The notes beneath the pieces are model-generated. The model was given only the letters and a program-made list of their open reading frames with translations, was not told the origin of the DNA and ran no database searches. From the NCBI RefSeq assembly GCF_010747415.1, contig NZ_JAAGNZ010000002.1, positions 744,001 through 808,000 on the forward strand: a DNA stretch of 64,000 bases. The letters are read 5' to 3'. Positions 1 to 8,525 of the stretch are shown piece after piece. Made by a program: the position numbers and the translations under genes. Every line of letters starts with the position of its first letter. Position 1 is the stretch's first letter. This DNA comes from Spirosoma agri (GTDB lineage: Bacteria > Bacteroidota > Bacteroidia > Cytophagales > Spirosomataceae).

Positions 1-1
1 G

Positions 2-76
2 CTGGCGGTTCTGAATGAAAAGTTGGTTGTCAATGGGCAAGTAGCGCATATCAGGACGTTGAAACTGCTTTTCTAA
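2..76 (+). CDS. C-terminal tail of a truncated upstream gene (possible)
   Basis: The frame open at the left edge reads 24 residues and stops with TAA at 74-76, ending in HIRTLKLLF. Its even mix of residues and the position directly before the next gene suggest the end of a plus-strand gene that starts outside the window. The fragment is too short to name a family, and it could be a chance open frame. Confidence 0.35.
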   Translation: MAVLNEKLVVNGQVAHIRTLKLLF

Positions 77-174
77 TTAAATTGCAAAGAAAACTCAAAG
101 CTATAAGAGTTTTTACGTGTTTGCTTGTTAATGTTTTACTGTACCCGAACAGGGTTAATCGCTTTTCCTGCTTC

Positions 175-1773
175 ATGACGCTCCGCCTAAACGTATTCGT
201 TTGCCTGATCGCGCTGTTGATTCAACCGAATCATGGCGTAGCTCGTCCCCACAGGCCCCTCTTATCGGTAAACGAAGGTGGCTCGGATCGCCCTAAGTAC
301 TGGATTCTTTTTAAAGCCAAAGATCAGCACGGGTTGCCCGCCCTATCCGAAAGCGCTATCTCCCGAAGACAGGCGCAAAACCTGCCACTCGACGACTCCG
401 ATCGACCTGTATCGGCGGCTTATCTGGATCAACTACAGCGTGAAGGAGTTTTGCCACTGAACAAATCGCGCTGGCTGAATGCCGTATCGGCCCGGCTCAC
501 GGCTGAACAGTATGCGCAGGTAACTAATCTGCCTTTTGTAGCTGGCATTCAGGCGATTGATCCGGCCATTATTATTACCTCAATTGGTGGTCAGGACCAG
601 CCGCACGGAGCCAGTCCGCATATGGCGCCGGTCATGACCCAGATTCAGGCTACCGATTTTGCGCAGGCGGGACTGACCGGCCGATTCGTCAACGTGGGTG
701 TTATCGACGCTGGTTTTTTCGGTGCTGATTCGGCCAATGCGCTGAAGCACGTATTTGCTCGGGCGGGGGTGAAGCGTGTTCGTGATTACGTGAATGATAA
801 AAAGACCCACGGCGATCTGTTTCACACGCTCGAAACGATGTCGGACTTTCACGGCACCGAGGTGCTGGCCGCAATTGCCGGTAATGACCCCGTCGAAAAT
901 ACCCAATACGGTCTGGCTACTGACGCAACGTTTTACCTCGCGCGGTCAGATCAGGGCAATCGCGAATACCGGGGCGAAGAAGATAACTGGGTTGCTGCGA
1001 TGGAATGGATGGATAGTCTGGGCGTACGGCTCATCAACACGTCGCTGGGTTACGCCAAAGGCATGAGCAATCCCAAAGAGAACTACGAACCGAGCCAGAT
1101 GGACGGTCACACGAGCCTGATCAGCCGGGCCGCGCAGATTGCTGCCGACAAAAAAGGCATCCTGATCATCGTGTCGGCTGGTAACGAGGGCGACGACCGT
1201 TCGTGGCGGATCATTAGTACGCCCGCTGATGCACAGGGGGTTATGGCTATTGGTGCAACGAACTCACGTCTCTGGAATCGAATTGGCTACAGCAGCATTG
1301 GGCCCGAAAGTCTGCCGTATTTGAAACCCAACGTTTCGTGTTTCTCGCTGTACGGAACATCTTTGTCCGCGCCCGTCATTACCGGATTTGCGGCTTGTAT
1401 CATGCAGGCAAACCCCAGACTAACTAATAAAGAAGTGATGGCTATCATCGAAAAATCGTCGCATCTGTACCCGTACGGTAATAACTACGTCGGTTACGGT
1501 GTGCCACAGGCTTCGAGGGCTATTGCGCTGCTCCGCAACCAGCCGCTACCCGCGACGGCCCGATCGGTAAGAGCATCCGGCAAGTCATTTACGCTGCCCG
1601 TTACGTCGAATGAGTCGGTTGTGTCGGTCTTTCACAAAAAAGATGCAACGCACATCTTACAGCAGGAGGCTATGAAGGTCAATAATGGCAAGCTGGCATT
1701 GCGTCGGTCATCGGGAGAGAAGCAAACGACCGTCGATCTCAAGAAAGAAGTGATTGAAGTGATCTGGGAGTAA
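175..1773 (+). CDS. Secreted subtilisin-like serine protease (S8 family)
   Basis: A peptidase of the subtilase family, probably exported and acting in the periplasm or outside the cell. The catalytic triad is visible: Asp178 in GVIDAGF, His226 in DFHGTEV and Ser396 in YGTSLSAPV, with the oxyanion Asn in VSAGNEG. I prefer the ATG at 175 to an upstream TTG at 82, because from 175 the protein opens with a compact signal peptide (MTLRLNVFVCLIALLI). The segment between signal and catalytic domain (about residues 30-140) looks like an inhibitor-type propeptide. About 532 residues. The C-terminus, after the catalytic domain, is about 80 residues and shows no obvious type IX secretion sorting domain. 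Substrate unknown. It stands alone, with a promoter for the next gene after it. Confidence 0.9.
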   Translation: MTLRLNVFVCLIALLIQPNHGVARPHRPLLSVNEGGSDRPKYWILFKAKDQHGLPALSESAISRRQAQNLPLDDSDRPVSAAYLDQLQREGVLPLNKSRWLNAVSARLTAEQYAQVTNLPFVAGIQAIDPAIIITSIGGQDQPHGASPHMAPVMTQIQATDFAQAGLTGRFVNVGVIDAGFFGADSANALKHVFARAGVKRVRDYVNDKKTHGDLFHTLETMSDFHGTEVLAAIAGNDPVENTQYGLATDATFYLARSDQGNREYRGEEDNWVAAMEWMDSLGVRLINTSLGYAKGMSNPKENYEPSQMDGHTSLISRAAQIAADKKGILIIVSAGNEGDDRSWRIISTPADAQGVMAIGATNSRLWNRIGYSSIGPESLPYLKPNVSCFSLYGTSLSAPVITGFAACIMQANPRLTNKEVMAIIEKSSHLYPYGNNYVGYGVPQASRAIALLRNQPLPATARSVRASGKSFTLPVTSNESVVSVFHKKDATHILQQEAMKVNNGKLALRRSSGEKQTTVDLKKEVIEVIWE

Positions 1774-1829
1774 TGCGCTGCATGAAGAAAAATTAATTTC
1801 GACTTCACATGGGCCTTAAGTGGCGTATA

Positions 1830-1837
1830 TAGCTTTG
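1830..1837 (+). promoter_or_regulatory. Bacteroidota -7 promoter element for the OB-repeat protein
   Basis: TAGCTTTG matches the Bacteroidetes primary-sigma -7 consensus TAnnTTTG and lies 32 bases before the ATG at 1870. I see no clear TTG -33 element at the usual spacing, so the call rests on the -7 match and position. Confidence 0.45.
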
Positions 1838-1869
1838 CTTTCGTAATCAACAGTAAACAACAATTGATA

Positions 1870-2709
1870 ATGAAAGATAACGCAAAATTAATCGCCCCCC
1901 TTCTGGTTGCAGTCGTACTGAGTGCTTCCTACGTTAAAGCCCAAACGCCAACGGAGTCAGGAAAAACCAATCAGGGAACGCCAGCGCCCATCGCCTTGAA
2001 CGCTCCCGGAGTGGACGCTCCTGGACCGGACGGTCCCGGTGGTCGTCATCAACCTGGTGGTCCCAGACCGGACGGTCCGGGTAAGAATCGTGGCGCCCAG
2101 AAACAACCTGGTCGCCCAGGTGGAAACGGTCCGGATCGGGGCCTTACCTCACTAACAACCGTTTCGGGTACTGTGGGTCAGTGGGTAGGTAATGATGACG
2201 CCATCCTGGAAGGATTTACATTCACCGGATCGACAAATGCGCCGACGACCGTAAAATTTCCCGCGCACCTTGGTCAGCAGGTACAGAAAGCCATCAAACC
2301 CGGTGGCAACGTCAGCGTGACCGGCTACACGGAAACTACACCGAACGGAGAATCTCGCTTTCGGATGACCAGCCTCACGTCCGGAAAAACGACAATCACG
2401 GATGCACCGCCAGTTGCTCCTGCCACGGCACCGGCTGCTCCTGCACAAACCACCGTTACGGGCAAAATCGCCGATTATCGTTTAGGTCGGGATGGTCGGG
2501 TGAATGGATTGGTGCTGGACGATAAAACGATTGTTCGCGTTCCGGCCCACGTAGCGTACCAGCTGACAAACCTGGCGACGAAGGGTACTACGATTACGGT
2601 TCAGGGCTCTCCCAAGAGTCTTCGGGATGGGCAGGTGCAGCTCGAAAAAACGAACATCCTGAACGCTTCCGTGTTGACAATCAACGGTCAGCAATACCTT
2701 GTACGCTAA
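1870..2709 (+). CDS. Secreted protein with Gly/Pro-rich linker and two OB-like repeats
   Basis: I do not recognise a named family. The protein (about 279 residues) starts with a signal peptide ending near SYVKAQ. A low-complexity, collagen-like stretch rich in Gly, Pro, Asp and Arg covers about residues 45-90. Two similar beta-rich modules follow, roughly residues 95-175 and 195-279. Each opens with a VSGTV or VTGKI strand, carries a VPAH or FPAH motif, and contains a TITVQG or VSVTG strand, as in small OB-fold periplasmic domains. The ATG at 1870 is chosen over a TTG at 1864. It is followed by a hairpin and a two-component system, so it may be a target or co-sensor of that system; this is inference from position only. 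Confidence 0.7.
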   Translation: MKDNAKLIAPLLVAVVLSASYVKAQTPTESGKTNQGTPAPIALNAPGVDAPGPDGPGGRHQPGGPRPDGPGKNRGAQKQPGRPGGNGPDRGLTSLTTVSGTVGQWVGNDDAILEGFTFTGSTNAPTTVKFPAHLGQQVQKAIKPGGNVSVTGYTETTPNGESRFRMTSLTSGKTTITDAPPVAPATAPAAPAQTTVTGKIADYRLGRDGRVNGLVLDDKTIVRVPAHVAYQLTNLATKGTTITVQGSPKSLRDGQVQLEKTNILNASVLTINGQQYLVR

Positions 2710-2727
2710 CTTACGTAAATGAAGCTC

Positions 2728-2760
2728 GCTTCGACCTGTGATACAGGTCGAAGCATTTTT
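2728..2760 (+). terminator. Perfect 12-bp hairpin with T-tract, abutting the response regulator start
   Basis: Arms 2728-2739 and 2743-2754 are perfectly complementary around a 3-base loop and are followed by A then T6, a textbook intrinsic terminator for the gene ending at 2709. The start codon of the response regulator follows at 2764, so there is no room for a separate promoter and ordinary leader. The hairpin may act as an attenuator, or the downstream transcript may be read-through. Confidence 0.8.
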
Positions 2761-2763
2761 TGT

Positions 2764-3435
2764 ATGAAAATCCTCATTATCGAAGATGAACGCAAGCTGG
2801 CCCGGTTCATGAAACAGGGTCTGGAGCAACACGGACACGTCGCCGATCTGGCCTATTCCGGGTCGGAGGGGCTCAACCATGTTGCCGGTGGATTGTATGA
2901 TCTGGTGTTGCTGGATTTGATGCTGCCGGGGCAAACCGGCTTTGAGGTGCTGAAAAATCTTCGTGCTTTTGGCCTGGCTGTGCCGGTAATGATCCTATCC
3001 GCCCTGAGCGATCCCGATAAAGTCGTGGAAGGATTAGATCTGGGTGCAGTTGATTACTTACGAAAACCCTTCGATTTCAACGAGTTATTAGCCCGTATTC
3101 GGGTTTTACAGCGACGAACGCAAACGGGCGATAGCGTAGTACTTCGTCTGGACGATCTGGAAATGAGGCTCGTATCTCATGAGGTTTTCAAAGCCAACGT
3201 GAAACTAGAATTGACCAATCGGGAGTTCGCTTTACTCGAACTACTATTGCGTCGGGCCGGTCAGCTGGTAACTAAAAACGAGATTGCTGAAAAGGTCTGG
3301 GCCGTCGATTACGATATGGGGAGCAACGTTATTGAAGTGCATATTTACCAGTTGCGCCGGAAACTGGACGCATTAGGTACGCGTGGATTGATCGAAACGA
3401 TTATTGGCCGTGGTTATCGCCTGAAATCAGCATGA
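2764..3435 (+). CDS. OmpR/PhoB-family response regulator
   Basis: DNA-binding response regulator of a two-component system (about 223 residues). The receiver domain has the acidic pocket Glu7-Asp8, the phospho-acceptor Asp51 in LLDLMLPG, Ser79 and Lys101 in RKPFDF. The C-terminal half is a winged-helix trans_reg_C domain (LTNREFALLELLLRR, then VWAVDYDMGSNVIEVHIYQL). The ATG at 2764 gives the family start MKILIIEDE; a longer frame from 2719 would translate the terminator stem and is rejected. It overlaps the histidine kinase by four bases (ATGA), showing translational coupling. The closest general type is CusR/RprY-like; regulated genes are unknown, the OB-repeat gene upstream being a candidate. 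Confidence 0.93.
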   Translation: MKILIIEDERKLARFMKQGLEQHGHVADLAYSGSEGLNHVAGGLYDLVLLDLMLPGQTGFEVLKNLRAFGLAVPVMILSALSDPDKVVEGLDLGAVDYLRKPFDFNELLARIRVLQRRTQTGDSVVLRLDDLEMRLVSHEVFKANVKLELTNREFALLELLLRRAGQLVTKNEIAEKVWAVDYDMGSNVIEVHIYQLRRKLDALGTRGLIETIIGRGYRLKSA

Positions 3436-4766
3436 ATCTGCGTAGCCGGATCGTTCTAGCCATAACGGCTGTATTTGCGGCTGTGAGCCTGCTGGCGGGC
3501 TGGCTGATGCTGACCCGTGCGGAAAAAAGCCTTCAGAATGCTTTCGACCGGGCGGTTCAGACGCGGGCGGGCTGGTTGCTTTCCCAGGTAAGCGTCGATC
3601 CGGTTGTGTTGCCGCTACCCACTGAGAGCGAGCAGATGCTGGTGACCTACCAAACCTACGGTCGATGGCGGGAGCTTTTCCGCAGTCCCGGTTTTCCTGC
3701 TGCATCTGGCATTGGCCGTGATGCCAATCGACACCCGCGCTCGTATCGGTCAAAAACGGTTCAGAACTCGTCTCTTCAACTGTCAAACGGGCAGCTTAAC
3801 CTAACATTAGCCGTGCCCGATGCGAGTCTGATCCAGGATATAGAGCGGTTGCGCTGGGTATTTGGGCTGGGCTGGTTCGTTGGGTTGATCTTGGCATTTC
3901 TCGGTGGCTATGCGGTGGCGGGGTGGTTACTGAAACCGATTCAGGCCATTGTGAATCAAGCAAGTAAAATCACAAACACAACCACCATTGAGCCGCTGGA
4001 CCTGCCCGCTACGCAGGATGAATTGTACCAGCTGACCAATACGCTGAATCAGATGCTGGCCCGTATTCGGGAAAGTGCCGAGCTACAGCAAAACTTCTTC
4101 GGAGCTGCAGCGCACGAGCTTCGAACGCCCCTCGCCGTGATGAAAACGGGTCTTGAAGTAACGCTCGACAGCGGTCAGGTCGATGGGCGAACGGCCCCAT
4201 TCCTGCTGGGCCAGTTGGATGAGGTACGACGTTTAACGCGCCTTCTCGACGAATTTCTGACCCTTAGTCGCCCCGATAAAACCAGCCAGTCTCTCCGAAT
4301 TGAATCGGTTGATTTGGCCACATTGATAAACCAGTGTCTTTCGCAATTGGCCGGCGCTGCTACTGATTATGAGGTATCGACGCGATTCGATGAGCCTGAT
4401 TTTGCCATTCAGCCGATCTCCACGGATGGTGTCAAACTGGCGCATGTCGTCTTGAATCTCGTTGAAAATGCCATCAAATACGCCGTTCCGAATAGCGTTG
4501 TGGTAGTGCAACTAAGCGGGGAAACCGTACCGATGATCCGGGTGCAGAACCAGACCGTTTGCGAAACGGGACCCGTACTTGACCTGATGCAGCCGTATTT
4601 CCGGGCCAATCCGTTCAAAGATGGGCATGGACTCGGCTTATGGATCAGCCATCAGCTAACAACGCTGCTGGGTGGCGAACTACACCTCGAATGGCAGGGA
4701 TTTATCTTTGTCAGCACGCTTGTTCTACCGCAAGAAGTACGTTCCGGCCAACCAATAAAATCCTGA
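3432..4766 (+). CDS. Sensor histidine kinase (EnvZ/CusS type)
   Basis: Membrane sensor kinase of 444 residues, partner of the response regulator it overlaps. TM1 is at about residues 7-27, a periplasmic loop of about 110 residues follows, and TM2 is at about 144-167. A HAMP linker leads to the HisKA domain with phospho-acceptor His228 in AAAHELRTPLA. The HATPase domain has the N box NLVENAIKYA and the G box GHGLGLWISHQL. The periplasmic loop has no family I recognise, so the signal is unknown. All residues needed for activity seem present. Confidence 0.93.
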   Translation: MNLRSRIVLAITAVFAAVSLLAGWLMLTRAEKSLQNAFDRAVQTRAGWLLSQVSVDPVVLPLPTESEQMLVTYQTYGRWRELFRSPGFPAASGIGRDANRHPRSYRSKTVQNSSLQLSNGQLNLTLAVPDASLIQDIERLRWVFGLGWFVGLILAFLGGYAVAGWLLKPIQAIVNQASKITNTTTIEPLDLPATQDELYQLTNTLNQMLARIRESAELQQNFFGAAAHELRTPLAVMKTGLEVTLDSGQVDGRTAPFLLGQLDEVRRLTRLLDEFLTLSRPDKTSQSLRIESVDLATLINQCLSQLAGAATDYEVSTRFDEPDFAIQPISTDGVKLAHVVLNLVENAIKYAVPNSVVVVQLSGETVPMIRVQNQTVCETGPVLDLMQPYFRANPFKDGHGLGLWISHQLTTLLGGELHLEWQGFIFVSTLVLPQEVRSGQPIKS

Positions 4767-4835
4767 ACGCTTTCTACCAATCCCATCAGCGATCATCTTC
4801 ACGCTACGGGTCTGGCGTGGTCTTTCGGCGGATAA

Positions 4836-5801
4836 TTAAAGATATTGTTTTTCTTTCAGGTAGTTTTTTACGTAATCGCCAATACCTTCTTCGAGGGAGC
4901 AGAAAGGGCGATCGTAACCAATGGAGCGAAGCTTAGCCATATTGGCTTGGGTAAAATATTGGTATTTGTCGCGGATGTCGATGGGGGTGTCGATAAATTC
5001 GATCTGCGGATCGCGACCCATAGCCTGGAAGGTGAGCGTGGCCAGATCGAGGAAGGTCCGGGCTTTGCCGCTGCCCAGATTATAAATGCCTGAATTACGT
5101 CGGTGATGCATCAGGAAGGAGCAAACGTCAACGATGTCTTTCACATAGATGAAATCCCGCATCTGCCCGCCGTCCGTATAATCGGGATTGTGCGACCTGA
5201 ACAACTTCATCGTGCCGGACTGGCAGATCTGATTGTAGGCATGGAAAATTACCGATGCCATTCGGTCTTTATGGTATTCATTGGGGCCGTACACATTGAA
5301 GAATTTCAGGCCCGCCCAGAAAAAAGGTTTACGCTCCTGCTCTAAAACCCAAATGTCGAACTCATTCTTCGAATCGCCGTAGGGATTGAGCGGCTTCAAC
5401 TGCGGAATCAGCGACTCATTATCGTCATACCCAAATTCGCCGAGTCCATAGGTGGCTGCTGATGAAGCATATACGAGCGGAATCTGGTACTCAATACAGC
5501 GATTCCAGATCTGCTTGGAGTATTCGACGTTCAGGTGTTCAAAAATCTGACGGTCAAATTCAGTCGTGTCCGTACGGGCGCCGATGTGGAAAATGAACTC
5601 GATCTCATGATAGTTTGTGTCGAGCCAGCCGAAAAAATCTTCCCGGTCAACCCGTTCCTGAATACGTTTACCCGTCAGATTCGCTTCTTTATCCGGGTTT
5701 GAAAAGTCATCGACAGCGACAATAAAATTGAAGTTTTCCTGATTCAATTTGCTGATCAAACAGCTTCCGATAAAGCCAGCAGCCCCTGTGACAATAATCA
5801 T
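4836..5801 (-). CDS. rfaD: ADP-L-glycero-D-manno-heptose-6-epimerase
   Basis: Extended short-chain dehydrogenase of 321 residues that converts ADP-D-glycero-heptose to ADP-L-glycero-heptose for the lipopolysaccharide inner core. The NAD(P)-binding motif is at the N-terminus (VTGAAGFIGS). The catalytic Ser in VYASSAATYG and the YxxxK motif YGDSK are visible. HIGARTDTTE is characteristic of RfaD/HldD within the family. It is monocistronic on the minus strand, convergent with the histidine kinase, and its divergent partner is queD. Other heptose pathway genes are not in the window. Confidence 0.88.
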   Translation of the reverse strand: MIIVTGAAGFIGSCLISKLNQENFNFIVAVDDFSNPDKEANLTGKRIQERVDREDFFGWLDTNYHEIEFIFHIGARTDTTEFDRQIFEHLNVEYSKQIWNRCIEYQIPLVYASSAATYGLGEFGYDDNESLIPQLKPLNPYGDSKNEFDIWVLEQERKPFFWAGLKFFNVYGPNEYHKDRMASVIFHAYNQICQSGTMKLFRSHNPDYTDGGQMRDFIYVKDIVDVCSFLMHHRRNSGIYNLGSGKARTFLDLATLTFQAMGRDPQIEFIDTPIDIRDKYQYFTQANMAKLRSIGYDRPFCSLEEGIGDYVKNYLKEKQYL

Positions 5802-6007
5802 AAAGTACTAGTAGTAAACGTATTGATGTCGATAATGAGAAGGAAGTCGGACTGAATGAAGTGAAAGCGGGTGTAAAGATACTGATTTTAAGACGAACAA
5901 AGGAATAGCGTTTTTAACGATTAAATTGCATTTTTCTTATACAGGCTTTTTGGATGGTATTGGTCGTTTTCAACCGATGTAAGGTTTCATCACGCTTAAA
6001 GAGTTCG

Positions 6008-6015
6008 TACCTTTG
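6008..6015 (+). promoter_or_regulatory. -7 element for queD-lpxB
   Basis: TACCTTTG fits the Bacteroidetes -7 consensus and lies 54 bases before the queD ATG. It sits in the 268-base intergenic space shared with the divergent heptose epimerase gene. No clear -33 TTG is seen. Confidence 0.5.
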
Positions 6016-6069
6016 TGGCCTATTTTTAAAATCGGCGTTTCTGGCAACCGCCCCATCTAAACCAGAAAA

Positions 6070-6486
6070 ATGGTCTATATAAACAGAATCGAACATTTCA
6101 ACGCTGCCCACCGGCTCTACAATCCGGCCTGGTCTGAGGAGCGAAACAAGGAGGTTTTTGGTCCCTGCGCGAACATGAACTGGCACGGCCACAACTTCGA
6201 GCTTATCGTAACGGTGAAGGGCGAGCCGGACCCCAATACGGGCTTTGTCATTGACCTGAAACTGCTGGGCGATATTGTCAAACGGGAGGTCATCGAGAAA
6301 GTGGATCACAAAAACCTGAACCTTGATGTGGACTTCATGCAGGGCAAAATGGCCAGTTGCGAAATCTTTATCATGGAAATCTGGAAAATTCTGGAACGGG
6401 CACTGGCCGACGTGACAGAAGCCCACTTACACCAGCTTCGACTTTATGAAACACCGAAAAATTTCGTGGATTATTTCGGCGAATAA
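6070..6486 (+). CDS. queD: 6-carboxytetrahydropterin synthase family protein
   Basis: Zinc enzyme of the PTPS/QueD family (138 residues), which in bacteria makes 6-carboxy-5,6,7,8-tetrahydropterin from dihydroneopterin triphosphate in the queuosine/7-deazaguanine pathway. The zinc ligands are His14, His39 and His41 (NWHGHNF), and the catalytic Cys33 lies in FGPCANMN. The VDHKNLN motif carries the Asp-His pair. The length is normal for the family. It ends three bases before lpxB, so the two are one transcript. No other queuosine genes are nearby, so a role in another pterin route cannot be excluded. Confidence 0.85.
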   Translation: MVYINRIEHFNAAHRLYNPAWSEERNKEVFGPCANMNWHGHNFELIVTVKGEPDPNTGFVIDLKLLGDIVKREVIEKVDHKNLNLDVDFMQGKMASCEIFIMEIWKILERALADVTEAHLHQLRLYETPKNFVDYFGE

Positions 6487-6489
6487 GTC

Positions 6490-7617
6490 ATGAACTATTA
6501 CCTCATTGCCGGAGAACGTTCCGGCGACCTCCACGGTGCCAACCTGATTCGCGCCATTCGCCGTCACGATTCCGATGCGCAGTGTCGGGCGTACGGTGGC
6601 GAACAGATGGAAGAAGCCGGGGCCGTTCTGGTTCGCCATTACCGCGATATGGCGTTCATGGGTTTTCTGGAGGTAGTGAAAAATCTGGTCACAATCCGCC
6701 GGATCATGCGTGAGTGTCAGGATGATCTGCTCACCCATCGTCCTGACGCGCTTATTTTGATCGATTATGCCGGGTTCAATCTGCGTATGGCCCGGTTTGC
6801 GAAAAAACACGGCATTCGGGTATTCTACTATATTTCGCCGAAGGTTTGGGCCTGGAACCAGCGTCGGGCCCTGAAAATCAAAGAAACCGTCGATCGGCTG
6901 TTTACCATCCTGCCATTTGAGACGGAGTTTTTTGCTACTTACGATTACAAGGTAGAATATGTCGGTAATCCGCTACTCGATGCCTTTGCTGATTTCGAGC
7001 CAGACCCTGACTTTCGGGCAAAGTTAAAACTGGACGAGCGACCCGTCATTGCTCTACTGCCCGGTAGTCGTCGTCAGGAAATCACGTCGATACTACCGGC
7101 TATGCTGGCTGCAACGCGCCAATTTCCAAACCATCAGTTTGTTGTCGGGACCGTCAGTAATTTGCCGGCACCACTTTATGGCAACCTGCTGGGCGGTTAT
7201 CCAACGGTTAAGCGCGTTAGCGATTCGGCCTATGACTTGCTGACTGTTGCCACGGCTGCGCTGGTCACGTCGGGTACTGCTACGCTCGAGACGGCTCTTT
7301 TCAATGTGCCGCAGGTCGTCTGTTACAAAACAACGACCGTATCCTACGCAATTGCCAAACGGTTGATTGCTGTCCCATTCATTGCGCTTGTGAACCTCAT
7401 CGCAAACCGCGAAGTAGTAAAAGAACTGATTCAGAACGATCTAACTGCCGATCATATCGCTGATGAGCTACGGGCTGTTTTGCCAGGTGGTCCGCGCCGT
7501 GAAGCGCAGTTGACCGGTTACGCCGATGTTCAGGAAAAGATGGGCGAACCGGGCGCGTCGGAACGGGCGGGAAAGCGAATGGTCGAACTCGCGAGTGAAT
7601 GGTCGAAGTCTCGCTGA
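6490..7617 (+). CDS. lpxB: Lipid-A-disaccharide synthase
   Basis: Glycosyltransferase (family GT19, 375 residues) that joins UDP-2,3-diacylglucosamine and lipid X into the lipid A disaccharide at the inner membrane. Family landmarks are the start YLIAGERSGDLHGANLI, the YISPKVWAWNQRR segment, LLPGSRRQEI and the nucleotide-binding TSGTATLETAL. The length matches the family. It follows queD by three bases and faces the convergent acyltransferase gene, whose end is 11 bases away. With rfaD it forms a small group of LPS genes in this region. Confidence 0.93.
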   Translation: MNYYLIAGERSGDLHGANLIRAIRRHDSDAQCRAYGGEQMEEAGAVLVRHYRDMAFMGFLEVVKNLVTIRRIMRECQDDLLTHRPDALILIDYAGFNLRMARFAKKHGIRVFYYISPKVWAWNQRRALKIKETVDRLFTILPFETEFFATYDYKVEYVGNPLLDAFADFEPDPDFRAKLKLDERPVIALLPGSRRQEITSILPAMLAATRQFPNHQFVVGTVSNLPAPLYGNLLGGYPTVKRVSDSAYDLLTVATAALVTSGTATLETALFNVPQVVCYKTTTVSYAIAKRLIAVPFIALVNLIANREVVKELIQNDLTADHIADELRAVLPGGPRREAQLTGYADVQEKMGEPGASERAGKRMVELASEWSKSR

Positions 7618-7628
7618 AAACAAACGTA

Positions 7629-8198
7629 TTAGCGCTCAATAACGCCCGTTGCTTCCCATTTCTTCAACCAGTCTTTCTTGACACCGTGAATCTCTGAAAC
7701 GAATTCATAGAACGGAATCATGTCCTGTTCATAATTACCCGTTACGTAGATGGGCTCACCCAGAACCGCCAGCTTGCGGGGCCAGTCGAAGCCGACCGGA
7801 ATGATTGGTACGTTGGCCTGAAGAGCAATGTAGTAGAATCCCGTCTTTAACTTTGACACATTGCTGCGCGTACCTTCGGGGGCGATGCAAACATGAATTC
7901 GCTCGTTGCGGTTGAACACATCGACAATGGAATCAACCATGTTGTGCGACTTGTCCCGATAGACCGGCTGACCGCCCAGCAATCGAAAAAGCCAGCCGGA
8001 ATACCACTTGAAAAGCGAACTTTTGGCCAAGTATTGAATCCAGATATGGATGGTCGGGCGGATACTCAGCCCGATCAGAAAATCCCAGTTTGTGGTATGG
8101 GGAGCTACCACCCAGAGACCCTTCGGCACGTTTGGTATAGGACCAACAACGCGCCATCCGGCGACTTTAAACAACCATCGGGTGAGGGCACCTAGCAT
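7629..8198 (-). CDS. PlsC-like 1-acyl-glycerol-phosphate acyltransferase family protein
   Basis: A membrane-associated acyltransferase of 189 residues. It has the HX4D catalytic motif (His34 and Asp39 in APHTTNWDF) and the substrate-binding EGTR motif (Glu108 in APEGTRSN). It is shorter than typical PlsC (about 240 residues), and belongs to the short group often called glycerol acyltransferase. The acceptor may be lysophosphatidate or another lipid; sequence does not settle this. A 33-residue membrane microprotein gene lies about 110 bases upstream on the same strand. Confidence 0.82.
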   Translation of the reverse strand: MLGALTRWLFKVAGWRVVGPIPNVPKGLWVVAPHTTNWDFLIGLSIRPTIHIWIQYLAKSSLFKWYSGWLFRLLGGQPVYRDKSHNMVDSIVDVFNRNERIHVCIAPEGTRSNVSKLKTGFYYIALQANVPIIPVGFDWPRKLAVLGEPIYVTGNYEQDMIPFYEFVSEIHGVKKDWLKKWEATGVIER

Positions 8199-8310
8199 TT
8201 CTTACGTTTCTAAAAATTCGTCGTAACAGTACATACTTTTCAGTCGATCAGCCTGAACAGCTAATAGACCAAAAAGTATGAACCGGTACGGCAGGTACCC
8301 TGAAATCAAA

Positions 8311-8412
8311 TTAGTATTTCCGGTCCTTGCGTTCCAGCCACTTGCCCGTCATAAATGAAGCCACTAGCAGGACAACATAGAACAAAAGCGTTAGCGGAGT
8401 TGATAAATCCAT
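8311..8412 (-). CDS. Putative 33-residue single-pass membrane microprotein
   Basis: An ATG at 8412 opens a short frame ending with TAA at 8311. It starts MDLSTPLTLLF, has one hydrophobic helix at about residues 7-21 and ends in a strongly basic tail (GKWLERKDRKY). The positive-inside arrangement puts the C-terminus in the cytoplasm. The good start codon, helix and charged tail argue for a real gene rather than chance, but a frame this short is not strong evidence alone. It lies between hisB and the acyltransferase, same strand as both. No family recognised. Confidence 0.5.
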   Translation of the reverse strand: MDLSTPLTLLFYVVLLVASFMTGKWLERKDRKY

Positions 8413-8525
8413 ATCTGTATTCGGTTGAATTCGTACGCAAAAGTACAATAGACGTTGGATATTAGACACCAGAAGTCAGACAAAAATGAAAAACTCGTGG
8501 CAGGTGTCCAGAATCCTATCCATAC

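Noticed and set aside
82..174. TTG start giving a longer subtilisin-like protein
   Set aside because: The ATG at 175 opens a proper signal peptide and the extension adds an unlike, Asn-rich front.
8232..8280. Inverted repeat CATACTTTT / AAAAGTATG
   Set aside because: Nine-base A/T-rich arms with a 31-base gap between two genes; could be chance and shows no terminator features.
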